This document shows positions 48,111-60,231 of a stretch of 64,000 nt of DNA, one piece after another (positions within the stretch are counted from its first letter, which is position 1; each line of letters starts with the position of its first letter). The notes under the pieces are model-generated. The model saw only the letters and a program-made list of their open reading frames with translations, was not told where the DNA came from and searched no databases. Origin of the DNA: Maylandia zebra (lineage: Eukaryota; Chordata; Actinopteri; Cichliformes; Cichlidae); the NCBI RefSeq assembly GCF_041146795.1, contig NC_135167.1, positions 6,234,454 to 6,298,453 on the forward strand, written 5' to 3'. A program made the position numbers and the translations under genes.

Positions 48111-49339
48111 TGTATTTTTATTTTGCTTTATTTATTTATTTTACTTTTTGTACTTGGTTGACTCAACTCTTGTACAAGATTTGAATGTAATAGTAAGGCT
48201 AGTAAACTACAAGTAGAGGATAAACCAAGGACAGAGATGCAGAGGGAGGAGACAGGTAGAGAGGGAGGAGAAGTGGAGAGAAACAAAACAAGAGGGATGA
48301 AGCAAGAAGCACCAGAGGAAAAAGGGAGGAGAAGAGGCCACAGACCCAACAACACTTTAGTGCCGAGGACAAACTATCACTCTCCCTCATTCTTTCTTTC
48401 ATCCAAGCCTTGATCTATTCTTACTGTAGAGCTTCTGGAGTGCCTGCTCCAATAGTTCGCCATACTGCCCAAATCACAGATCATTTGTTAACAGGGAACC
48501 CAGAGTTCTTGCAGTTGGGGAGCAGGGCTGCATAGCAACCCTTCAGCACTTCCTGTTGGGCCGGGGGTTGAACGCCGGTGCCCGTTGTTCACTGCCGTAC
48601 CCCCTCTGCCTTTAGAAAAGCAGCCGGGAAGTAGTTGACTTACAATCGGCTTTGTGCTTCATAGTGAGGAGAAGAGAAATGAGCGGAAAGGCAAAGCACC
48701 CTCAGTTCACTGCAAGCTAAATCAAACAAGGGACCCTCTATATGATAATATACATTTCTGAGGGCTGACATTAAGATTTTCAGAGAGATGGTGCTCAGGG
48801 CTAAGTAATGTAATGTAATACATTTAAGATTGTGTGACAGTGTTGGTAAATGGCGTGGATTGTCCATTTTCAGCAGTAAAAAAATGTTGTGAGTGAAAAA
48901 TGCAGCTCTGTTTTTTACCACTCTGCAGACTTCTGTGATTACAGCCAAAAGGCTTTAAGTGGTTCAAAAGCAAATACAACTCAGCTGCTTATGTGGGTCA
49001 ACTCACATAAGCAGCTCAAGCTATTTACTTGAAATACTGATAGAAACTAGTGACACAGTGGTCAAATGTGTCAGCAAGACAGCACCAAACACTGTTAACT
49101 ATGTAACTTAAGAAGACAACATTTCTGACCAGAAATGTAATTACTGCAGATAGCCACATTTTTATGTATTTACTTTGTCTTACTCTCAAAAGTGTCATTT
49201 CTTTGCTAATAAGGGTATTTTCTATTAAGCAATATCACTGTAAATAATTATAGCAGTAAAAAAGTGTAATATTTGTAAAATAATTCCAGTCAGTATTATT
49301 TATGTAATACATGTAGAATGTAGAATTATCTAGCACATG

Positions 49340-49665
49340 CTTCATGTTGCAACCCTGCAAACATGTTACTTTGGGGCCTGTATGAGGCCACTGTGGACAA
49401 ACCCACACAGTCTCAAACGGGGCAGCCCATAGTGTATGCTGACTGTGGGCAGCCCACACTAAGCAGATACCCAAAGTGAGACCCATGAACCTGGGTCTGT
49501 GGGCAGCCCACAGCTAGATGGGGCTCCACCCAGGTTGCACAGATGGGCCCCACATTTCACATCAGTATTGCCCATAAGAAAAAAACTCCTACAGGGGCCC
49601 CAAAGAGCTGCCCACAAAGACCACGCCCCAATAAGTGCCCACATGTGCTCCAAATTTGATGTTGA
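49340..49665. repeat. GC-rich repeat with recurring gggcagccca motif
   Basis: A block much richer in G+C than its AT-rich surroundings. The near-palindrome gggcagccca recurs at about 49420, 49447 and 49501, with a reverse form, gctgccca, near 49609. Paired phrases such as ggggcctgtatgaggcca suggest internal duplication. It resembles a fish repeat of unknown class. No gene is seen. Confidence 0.55.
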
Positions 49666-50009
49666 TATTTAGCCTGTAAAATTATGGATTGACATCTACA
49701 AACCCATAACTCTGCATCCCCTTAGAGATAATTTAGAAACAAAACAGAGCTCGCTTATTAAAAAAAGAAATTTTCTGGTGGTCAAAATCCCCTTTACGTC
49801 GTTTAAAAATATTTTAGCTACATTTTCCCTGACTTTTTCATTTCGCTTTGCAACAAGAGACACTTGGCAGTTAATGATAACCTTTGGATATGTGTTTAGT
49901 GAAATATGACCGTTACAGGTCCTTGTTGTTAGTCACACCTGCCACACCTGTTTTTGCTGAGTTGTTTGAAATGAAGCAGTGCTCCTTCAGAGTCATAGTA
50001 ACAGCCTGA

Positions 50010-50054
<45 letters not shown>
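50010..50054. repeat. (AAC)n microsatellite
   Basis: About fifteen AAC units followed by AAAC repeats. Open frames across it (poly-Cys, poly-Thr) are artefacts. Confidence 0.95.
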
Positions 50055-50386
50055 ACAAACAAAAAACAAAACATAAAGAAAAATGAGACAGAAAATATAA
50101 AAATAGATAAAAAAAATTTAATAACTAAATAAAAAGATCTTTGGAAAAGCACCTTAAAGTCATTTTTCTCAAAGTTTTTCTAATGTATGTATTGATAATA
50201 TAGTAAACTGAGATAACCTCATGACTCAGAACAAACACCATGGCGTATAAACAACTACGGAAAACTATAAGATTAAAAAAACATATTGCATAAAATAGAC
50301 ATAGTTGTTGATGAAAGAAAAAACAATATCTCCATCTAGTGGACTGTATTCTTAGGTACAAGACCCATCCACCCTTTAATTTCCTC

Positions 50387-50520
50387 CCATCCATCCATCC
50401 ATCCATCCATCCATCCATCCATCCATTCTCTTTCTCTTATCCAGGTCAGGGCCACAGTTGGACTGGAGGCTATCAGACTTATCATAGGTACTCTGGACAG
50501 ATCTATCACAGGGCTGTAAA
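50387..50520 (-). repeat. (CCAT)n tetranucleotide tail plus retroelement fragment
   Basis: About ten CCAT units (50387-50426) followed by ttatccaggtcagggccaca and ctggacagatctatcacagg. This is the reversed tail of an old fish retroelement, related to the fragments at 14650 and 37430. Confidence 0.6.
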
Positions 50521-52139
50521 GTGCAACAATCACCACTAACAACAATTACAGAACAAGGAATTGTTACATATGAACAAAGCTGGAAACAACAAATGTTTAC
50601 AACATAAGAAACTGTGGGGTGCTGGTTTCTTTCAGAGGATTTAGAGAAAGTAAACTACACAAAAACAAACAATAACAAATACACAGTAACAACAGCTTGG
50701 AGTAAATTAATGCAAGCCAACATCAATACAAATGTCTGGTTTGTCTTCATACAAATCCCTTAACTATAAAATCTGTCTGCAGTTTTAAAAAAAAAACCCC
50801 GAAGATATAAATAGAAAGTTCCTTGTAAGCTGTTGGCTGGGTTTCAGATGCAGAACTGGTAAAACAAGCCCCTGGCTTCTGTTAGTATTGCATACATGTG
50901 CCATCTGACAGCTACTGACAGCAACACTACAACAAATCTTGCTGAGGTAACTTTAAACAAGACACAGGCAAAAATTAAAGTTAACACAGGGACTGAGTTT
51001 TAGGACACACACATAATCACACACTACTTATTGTAACGTCTGTTTTTGTATTTCACATCATCTTGTTTCCCTGAATGCCCCCTTTCTGCCAGCCTACATG
51101 TCAGTAAAGGAAACTGCGTTCACTATTTTATTTTAGCATTTAAAAAACAGATAAACTTCAAGTAATATACTTTTGAAAGCTGTGATATAATATGGCGCTA
51201 TATTGCATATTCAAATTCATACAGTTCGGGAATTCTAAAACAGAAAAGCCCAGGGGTAACATTTTTCTCTTTCAAAGAAAGAATCTTAAAGAAAGAGACA
51301 CAACTGTGGCAATCATTCATGTGATAATAGTGATGTAATGAAATATGTGTCAGACACTGATTTCTTCCAAGTATTACATCTTAGACTTAAAGACATACAG
51401 CCTGTATCAGCATGTGGAAAAATAAAATGAAACAACACCACCAGGTGGCCTAGTAGGCTGTTAGCCACATCATCTCATGTTCCGTTTAAAAAAGAAAAAG
51501 AAAAAAAGAAAAAAAAAGTTTTATTCTAGAATAAAGCTCATGAATGACAGCAGCTTTGTAATTTTTAGTAATCATTCCCTCTATGAGGATAAATAACTCA
51601 TATGGCTCAACAAAACATAGCATAACCATGGGATGTCCTCACTGTAGTACGCAGGGGTTCAGGTTTGTTAGTTTTTTTGTTTACGTGTTTTCTCACACAT
51701 TATTATATCCTTGTCCGGTGTTGGTGTGTAGGACATTTTGAACAACAGATCTGTTGCCAAAGTCACATTTCCGTATTGGTTTATGTTGAAGGAACTATTT
51801 TGCATAGTTTTACATAGATAACTGTCACTTTGCAAACCATTGGTTTAGAATAAAAATAGAAACTGAAAAACAAACGACTGTTATGTTGAACTACTACTGC
51901 TAGTATTTTACAGTGTTACAGTACTTTAATACTTAATGTGTTAATGTAATACTTTTGTATTAGCTCAACATTTGATTTTCTTTGGTCAGACAGATCTGGG
52001 AAATTTAGATGAGGGTGGCACAGGTATTAATAGAATATAAATATGACTTTGAGATCAATACAAGAGTTAAAAGACCGATATATTTTCTTTTTTTTCTTTT
52101 CACTATTACACGCTTACATAACAGCATTTCATCTTATAT

Positions 52140-52420
52140 CTAGCCGTCTCACATAACGCACTCCGTAGAGCCTGAACTAAACAGGTGTCTTCCGCTGAGC
52201 TTCTTTTGGGCCGTGAAAGCACCACCCATTCTGTTTGTGTGGGCGGAGCTTCTGGTTTCCTACTGGAAAAATCTCTGACTGAGTGAAGAGAAGTTAGAAC
52301 AGCAGGCATATTGGTGGTGTAGAGAGGTTCTCACCTGTTGTTAAAAGCTGTTAATTAAAAAAAGAAAAAAAGAAAACATTTTTTTCTCCTCTTGAGGTTC
52401 TCGGAGTGCGTGCCTTCAGG
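52140..52420 (+). promoter_or_regulatory. rhpn2: rhpn2 5' UTR and putative promoter
   Basis: Region just before the rhpn2 ATG. It contains a GC box (gggcgg, 52241-52246) about 175 bases upstream and more CpG than the surrounding AT-rich sequence. No TATA box at a usual distance is apparent. The transcription start is not determined. Confidence 0.35.
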
Positions 52421-52956
52421 ATGACGGACGCTCTTTTACCAAATGGCATCAACGACGGCGGCGGAGACAAAAATTATTTCAAAAAGGTGAGTTTTTGTCT
52501 CTCGTCCTTCCACTTTGAGAACAAAAGCAGGACACGTATCCCCACAGTAATGTATCCAGCGTATACTGTTAAGTTTAACCTGGAAAAATGGTGACTTAAG
52601 GTTAGGCTTGTTGTTGACGTGCTACTGTTTTAACTTATTAAACCGAACGTTTAATAAGGCCTGTGCTAATGTTAAAGACAATTAACATTTCCCAATGAAC
52701 TCCCCTTTTTATATCCAACTTATTGTTTCCGCTTCCCATTTAAAGAGCAATTAGTTGCTATTTTATTTTTCTTCCATTTTAATTTTTTCCAAAGAAACCA
52801 ACTAATCATGGTAAATTATTCTTTGGTGTATTAGATGTAATAAAAATCGATAGGTTGATGCTTGATTTCAGTCTTTCGAGTACAAAAAGCTGCTCCTTAT
52901 CTGTCACCAACAGCCGCAGCAGAAACCACAGCATTGTCAGCTTCAGGTGTCCGTGG

Positions 52957-53009
<53 letters not shown>

Positions 53010-53885
53010 ACCCAGAATAGCTGTACTTCGTGCACTTGTTGATACTGGGAGCCGCGGCCAAATATCCCACAATCAACATAATCAACTCCCTGTTTGTTGT
53101 TAGGGAGGTGTGAGGATGATTGATAGTTAAAAGAATTTGTTGACATTCCTGGTGGACTTTGGTCAGTTTAGCCTTACTGCCGAGGCATGAAACAGGTTGG
53201 GTTTGTTTGAAGAAAAAAAAAAAAAGAAGATCATTGTATTTAAGAGAAATTGATAGCCAAGTAAAGCGCAAACCTTTGATCTTTTTAATGATTGTATCTC
53301 ACAGTTCCTGGGAGGTAATCTGAATAACCTCATCAGCAGAGTGATGTAAAAGATACATATTTAAATTGGACTTGGTTAAAAATGCACCCCTTGTAGTGTA
53401 ACTGAGACAGTTTCATGCTGTAAATAGGCTTGTGAATTGTCATGGCACAATAATTGACAAACCCTGCATGAGGACCAGCAGAGAAACCTCTCCAACTGGT
53501 TTCACCTTTTCAAGTACCTGGGGTTGTAGCATTTTCCAGAGCGCCTAGTCTGTCCAGTTTGAGGTCATGAGAAAGGCAGCTGGCAGTGAGAGAGTGATTA
53601 TCTAATGTGTTTTTATTGGCTTGCCTGACTGCCATGCTGTGGTCTGTGTCTCATTCTTCTACATTTACACTGGTATCCACAACTGAAATGTGTTTTTATA
53701 GAAAAAGCTTGTTTAGATGGACATCTGAACACAGCCTTTGTTTCTTTCAATCCCACCAAATCCCCTTCTGAACGCTGTCTGGATTTAGGCTCTGTGTTGC
53801 ACTTCCTCTGTCTATAAAAAGGTCAGTGGGAGCTGGGGTCTGGCACTGCCACAAGACATGATGGGAGACTATAGAGCCTCCAAAA

Positions 53886-53916
<31 letters not shown>

Positions 53917-56900
53917 AGGCATTTCAGATATTACAAGCACCTATTTTTTTCATTTTAAGTTCTTTCTTTTAGTTCGGTGTATTTCTGTATTGAACATTCA
54001 TGTGTTTTACTTTCATGGCCTTGCCATAAAAATGCTTGCACATTTGCTAAAACCACACAATGAGTTCTGTGCCCTCATTTTGTCACGCTGAAGAGATTTG
54101 CAATTTGGAAACTTTGGGTCAAATTTTAACTAAGTGAAGTCGAGTCGATCTTTGCCTCCATTTTTGAGCTTCTCTCTCACTCTTGAGTGAAAATGAGTGT
54201 AATGATTTACAAGGCCTCACCGGCTCCAGTGGATGCTCCAGGGAGCTGTTGTGGTTCGGGGCTTCCGTCCTAGCCTTCCACCGTTTCACCTCCAGCTGGC
54301 TGGTGTCCGACTGTTTGGGCTGCAGAATGGAAAGATGGCAGAACAAAAAGCCGAATAGGCATGTTTCTTCTCCTTATCCTCCTTGGCCAGTTAGAGGATT
54401 GACGTAGCATCTGGCCTGAGGGTGTCCTTCAGCCAGACCACAGACACAAATTGACAACATGTGTCCTGGTTCACAAACCAGACAAGCTCAGCTGACTTGG
54501 AGGCACACTTAGATTTCCTCAGTAGACTTTTGTATTGGAAAACGACAAATGAGATCAAGCCATAAACAAATATTTACTCATGCAGTAGTTCCCCTGAAAT
54601 AAATGCATGTCTTTGAATTGAAACAAGAACACACTGTTTGACAGCAGTATGCACACTTGGAATGGATTCAGAGTGAAGAGTCATTTAGGGAAAATACAAG
54701 TTTTCAACTTGTCATTATTCATGTCATCATTAAATGATGCCGAGCAGGAGCTGTGAGTCTGTTGCTACCAGAACTGGGTCATGGCTGAAGCCTCTCCCTG
54801 GCTCGTTGCCAGTCCTAATCAGCACTTGTATAAACCAACTATCCCATGAATTAATGCTCCACATGTTCTTTATGAAGAATCAGTTATATAATACCAGATT
54901 GATTTGCTGTTTGATGGATATGGTAATGGACTGCGCTGCCTTTGTGTTTTGCTCTAATGAAGTGTTTTGAACACTTGTAGAGAAAGACTGTTCTGTTCAA
55001 GTGTGCCAGTGGGTAGGAGGGGCTCACTTCAGTGTGCGGATCAGTGGGTTAGTAAGGGCAGCAGCAGCATAAGCAGCCAAGTGGTTTAGTTCCATGTGTC
55101 ACTTAATAGGATGTCAAAAAGTTTTGTAGCATAGTAACAAAGTATACATAGAAAAATGTCCTGCTATGGTTGCTATCATACTTGAGCCACTCCTTTGTCC
55201 TGGTACATACTGCTGCTGGTGATGTCACGATTGACGTGACCGGACAAAACGTCTTCAGCCTGCCGTCATTCTACAATTATCTGTTGTGTTTTGCCACACC
55301 CTTGATAGTTTCAGTACTCTTCTATTGTGTAGTTAACATGACTTGGTTAATCATTACGCCCTCAGGTGGTTCAACTGTTTGAACAGGATGAACCAAATAA
55401 CTATGGCAGGCTGGTTTCGAGAGTACATTATACTGTGACTAAAATATTATGCTAAATGTGACTATTGTTGAAGCCACTTGACCTGCAGTGCTGAAATTTG
55501 TTCTCAAGACAAATACCTTTGCTTACTCATTTTACAGGAAGTCTCTGAGATCAACATTGACGTGAGACTTAGTTATCTGTAAAATATCTGGCAGGTGTGA
55601 CAGAGAAGCACGTACATCTATAGCCTTACTTGGAGAAACTGTAATGAATAAGAATATTTAAGCTGTTTTTGTGGCAGACATAACAAAACATCTAATTTCC
55701 GGACAGTCTTGTGAACTAATTAAAGTGTTAACAAAGTGTGGGTTCTGTTTTTGTTACAAAATATAACTTTTGCTCAACATCTTATAAGGTGAATTAAGTC
55801 AGTTTAGGTAGTGGGAAGGCAGTGAGAGACTGTCACATTATCAGTGAAGAGATGGTGACTGCATTCAAAGCTTTACTACATTACAAAAAGTATTTTTACT
55901 CCTAAGTTTATATTAATATTTTAACTTTGGTATTATGCTGTTGTTGCTATGGTGATACTACACATCTCAGGTGTAACTAATTTAGTTTTTTGAGGAGTTT
56001 GGCTGTTAGATTCAAAACCTTAATCAGAGGTACAGGGCACAGATCATCTTCAGCTGTTATGTAGATATGTTCATTTGTATTGTACAGTGTAACAGTAATT
56101 TAAACATTACTCTGAAATTTTTGGTAAAATTTACTCAGACTGTTTTCTCCCCTGCTGACCATGATTGTGGGAATCCTCCCTGTTATGGAAAAAAATTAAA
56201 TAATCGAAACTTGTGCCTCATTGTTGACATTTAAAATGGGACAGAGAAATTAAACATATTATCCATTTATTACTTATTACAAAAGAAACTAAAGCTCATT
56301 CTTTTGCTGACCTCAGAGTGAGTCAGATCATTTCAGCTTAGATGTCCCATGCTGATCACTGTAATCTAACTAGTTTTACTGTGCTGACTGGTCTCTTCAC
56401 ATCACGTTGTTTTCACTAACCAAAATAAACCACAGACCACACCTCTGCTCTTCAGTGAGTCAGTGAGAATGAATTCCTGGTGCCAGTTTATGTGAGCTGC
56501 TGTGAATGACAACCTTTTAACTTATTTAGATTGGTAAGTTTGTGATAAAGTCAAGGACACGTAGTACCGCTATAGTTCATGTGGGTCCATTATGTGTAGT
56601 CATGGAAAATGACATCAGGTACCTTAATTGATACACGTAATTACATAATAAGGTGAAGCTTTTTTTCTTACGTCAAAAACTAAAAATGATGTAAAAGCCC
56701 TAAAATTTTAACAGAAAGAAAAATGTTGAAACCTTAAGAGTGTCAAGTATTTTATCACATTGAATAAGTAATAATATAATAGATCTTTTATAGTAAATTG
56801 AAGCTGAAGTTTTGAACGTGCAGAATCTGCTGGGAAGGCACAAATTTTTTGGTATCAGAAGCTTTGTAGTTGTCCAATTTTTACAGAAGAGCAAAGAGGG

Positions 56901-59900
56901 AAGCTACTGTTTAGCATCCAACAATGTTTCTCTCTAATATGTAAAACTGTTCTATTGTTGCATTATGTTTTTCTGTTTGTTACATTTTTAGAAGATGGGT
57001 TTTTTGTTGGGGGTTTTTTTCTTGCTGACTCATTTTTCCTTCTTGTGTTTCAGGGTTGCAACCCATTCGCACAGACTGGACGAAGCAAACTGCAGAACAC
57101 ACGAGCCAGTCTTAACCAGCAGATTATCAAACAGATGAGGATGAGGGCTGGAGCTGAGAATCTGCTCAAGTAAGAGCAAAGTGATACATGCATCCAACTT
57201 AATATATGGGTTTACTGTGTGCATGTGTGTGTGTGCTTGAAGTAGATATGTTTTTTTAAGTAATAGTTGATTCATTCTAAAGTGGAAATATTTAAAGAGG
57301 AGAGCAAAGTCTATGATGGGTTTAAGAATCCAAGCACACATGTAGTTTTGCATATGTTACATCATTGTAGCTAGCCTTTGTCACTGCATTGCAGGGAACT
57401 GTTGCTGTTGATATGTCTGGCCTCACTTTTGTCTTTCTGTCATGAGCTGTTGTGAATTTATACTGGTAAGAATTGAAATGACACAGGGTAAATGGTAGTC
57501 AGAGATAACAATCTCGCAGAGGAGCATTCCTTGTAATCTGAAAACAAAGAGCTTCAGTGACATGTGATTAAGGAGGGTCTACTGAACTCTTTACTTTATG
57601 CTTTACTTTTATCCATTTTATTATAGTGATTATAAGAAATCAAGAGAGCAAGATGTGAGAAATTAAGCCTAAAACTTTCCCCAGCTGAGTTTACAACTCT
57701 GACAGCCAGGATGTTGTTTAGTGGTATGAATGTCAGAAAGCACCTTGTGATGAAAGGTTGCTTTTCTCTAGAAGAGTGAATCATTGTCTTTCATCACTGT
57801 GCTCATGACTGTGATGGCACAAGATAAGAGATCTCTTTCCTTTTGTCTGATAATACTGCTGTACATGGATACCACAGTTATTGCATGGTCTTTAGGTCTG
57901 TCTAAGCCTGCCGTCAGCCTCTGAAGTCTGCACATTCCTTTAGTACTTGACATATTCTGACCAGGCAAGGTCGGAGGAAAATGTGTGTGTCTGTATGTGT
58001 GTCTCCCTCTGCCAACCCACCTGCAGCCCAGAGAACGGCATGGATTTACTTCTGAGTTATAGGTATTCTCTCTGCTCTATTTTTTTTAAAGATCTTAAAT
58101 CATATGCAATCTAACCCAAGGTCTACCTCTGCTCTTCCATCTCAGTGTGTGAGAGTGTGCATATCCTGGCAATCTTATCCCACTAGGACACCCATTATAT
58201 GCTCTGCCTGCTTTCTTTTCTTCTGCTTTGCTCTGCATTCCTCCCTTTCAGCAAAAGTCAGTCTGGTCAGACTGGTTTTCTTCTATTCTTGTCTCTCTTC
58301 TCTTCTCAAAATTAAAACAGCAGAGACCAAGACAAGATAAAAAAAAAAAATCTAAATTTCCAATATTGGAACTTTACAGACCATCCTGCCTGGTCAGTAC
58401 TGAATGAAGCAACTGTAAACTAGCAGGATAAAGGTATATTAACCTGCTATACAGGCCACTTGGAACAAGGGGTTTAAGGTTATTTTTTTTATTTGAAAGT
58501 GTTTTCACATTTGCTTTATAGTTGCAGATGGCAATCATAGCAGCCCTTATTGTACTAAAATGAAAATGTATATGTAAAATTGGTGGAGTCGCCCTTTAAA
58601 GCGTTTAGTTATAAAACTCCACCAGCTAGCTGCCCCTAAGGTTAAAATACAGCACACTGCCAATCTGCCAAAAGTGTAAAAAAGCTTTTCCAAAGAAGTG
58701 GATAGAGACAACCACAGATGCTGGCATACAGTTGGATTCCCACACACTGCAGGATGATATTAGATATTTAAATGACATATTAATAATAGCCTCTGGGCTA
58801 GCAGACATCTGTTCTGTCCAAACCATAGGATCTCTTCCTCCACTACCATGATCTGTTCCCCAGACCAAACTCCTCAGAAGCCCTTCAGCAGGCCAACAGG
58901 AAGTGATGCAGGCTGTGGTAGAGTATAAAGTGTGGATTTAAAATCCAGCATGTGGTGACCTTTTTACAATGTGCCTGAACAAAATCCAGACTGCTGGATA
59001 TTATTAGCTTCATGTCATACAAAGGGAATCCACTGAACCTGACTGTGGTTAATTCTGGTGGGTGGTTATTTTGTACCTGCTTTTTTACCCTTAGGTTAAG
59101 CAGGTTTTTTTTCCCCCTCCAACCCCTGCCTTGTAGGACTTCATTACTTGTGACCTTTCATGTCTAAAAAATGCAATCCTCTGTAATTACAGGGTAGAAG
59201 GAGATCAGGTGACAGATACGTTCTAAACAGTCTCGAGACTGACAGGTTGTAGGTGACGATGGGTATGTGTGAGTGTCCCATTAATTATGACTGACGGGTA
59301 ACTCGTTAGGATCCACTGTAAAACGTAGATAAACATAGTGTATGTGTGTGTGTGTTATCTTGTGTCTCCATGAATGCACGTTAATTGCAGGTTGTTTTCA
59401 CATACTGACAACGTAACATAAATTCTACATAACAAAGGTTCCATCCACTCTGTGCATGCATGTTAGCATTAACAAACATGCAGCGGTATTGGTGCAGGGT
59501 TATCTCTGCTATGCAGCAAATGCTCACACCTTATCCATTTGTTTGTTCCAGACTTCCTGCATGAACACACGTATACAAAGCTGTATGCAAATGGAACATT
59601 TAGTGCACTGATCCTTCTAACTTAAAAAAATGCGAACTACATTTTAAACATTTAAATGTGTGTAAGTAATGATAATTGTTGCAGAAGCAGATGGTGACAT
59701 GGAAGTTGATGACTAGTGGGATTCAAAAGGGGTCTCCTTTCTAGGCGTATTTCATTCAGAATGGTTAGGCTTTAAAAGCAGGGAAATCTGAGACTAACGT
59801 TTACACACACGTGTCCTTGACCAGATCCTAGGTGACCTCTGTGCAGTCCTATTACAGTAGTGACATGTACATAGTCTGAGACATCTGTCAAGCATGCGTG

Positions 59901-60231
59901 CCGAAGAGTAGAGCAAGTGTACAGTGGGCCGCAGTGACGCAGATCTGTGGTCCAGAATACCAGAAGAGACACGCTTGTTTTAATAATCAGCTGCAGTGAG
60001 GTTTGGCTGAGCCAGAATGGATAATAACAAGGCTGATCTGTTTTTTTTTCCTTCTCCATTTTCCCCTTCAATCTTTCTCTCTCTACAATCACCTGTTTGC
60101 AGGGCTACATCCAATAGCAAGGTGAAAGAAATGGTTCTCTTGGAGTTGAGCTACGTTAACTCAAACCTTCAGCTTCTGATGAGCGAGTTGGAAGGTCTCA
60201 ACAGCTCTGTGGAGGTTTACCAGAACAACCA
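52421..60231 (+). CDS. rhpn2: Rhophilin-2, N-terminal exons (gene continues past window)
   Basis: Rho-GTPase-binding scaffold with HR1, BRO1 and PDZ domains; it links RhoA signalling to the actin skeleton. Three coding exons are visible: 52421-52486, 57054-57169 and 60103-60231, with matching phases, giving 103 codons and two bases. The start MTDALLP matches vertebrate RHPN2. Exon 2 begins [12 protein letters not shown] and ends AENLLK. Exon 3 carries ATSNSKVKE and [12 protein letters not shown], so exons 2 and 3 form the two helices of the HR1 Rho-binding domain. The last exon ends with a GTAAGT donor at 60232. The following exons (BRO1, PDZ) are expected beyond 64000; I found none in 60232-64000. 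MTDALLP and GCNPFAQTG favour RHPN2 over RHPN1. A possible extra 36-nt exon at 58027-58062 is described separately. Confidence 0.93.
52958..53006. repeat. (GT)n microsatellite
   Basis: Uninterrupted GT dinucleotides over about 49 bp in rhpn2 intron 1. Confidence 0.97.
53887..53915. repeat. (ATT)n microsatellite
   Basis: About nine ATT units in rhpn2 intron 1. Confidence 0.95.
57170..60102 (+). other. rhpn2: rhpn2 intron 2
   Basis: Intron separating the two HR1-helix exons. Apart from a candidate 36-nt cassette exon at 58027-58062 and scattered GT-rich stretches (near 59340), nothing was recognised. Confidence 0.7.
58027..58062 (+). other. rhpn2: Candidate in-frame cassette exon of rhpn2
   Basis: The 36-nt segment is preceded by a pyrimidine-rich acceptor (tctgccaacccacctgcag) and followed by a gtattc donor. 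Its length is a multiple of three. In the phase of the flanking exons (two bases carried over) it has no stop and adds about twelve residues, [11 protein letters not shown], plus changed junction codons. The added residues fall between AENLL and ATSNSK. That is the turn between the two HR1 helices, where an insertion would be tolerated. No transcript evidence is available here; chance is a real alternative. Confidence 0.4.

Larger units (their letters stand above)
41451..52139. other. Repeat-rich gap between divergent slc7a10 and rhpn2
   Basis: No convincing coding exon or RNA gene was found. Recognised contents, listed separately, are Penelope-like ends, microsatellites, an RTE-type LINE tail, a SINE head and two unclassified repeats. 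A purine-rich stretch runs from 42585 to 42900. Long parts (about 42000-43300, 45500-46500, 50550-52100) hold nothing I can identify. Regulatory elements for either neighbour could lie here but cannot be seen. Confidence 0.55.
52487..57053 (+). other. rhpn2: rhpn2 intron 1
   Basis: Intron with a GT microsatellite (52958-53006) and an ATT repeat (53887-53915). The remainder is AT-rich and repeat-poor. No additional exon was found. Confidence 0.75.

Noticed and set aside
54119-54407. Possible coding exon on either strand in rhpn2 intron 1
   Set aside because: Open frames of about 75 codons exist on both strands but show no recognisable domain and no convincing splice sites.
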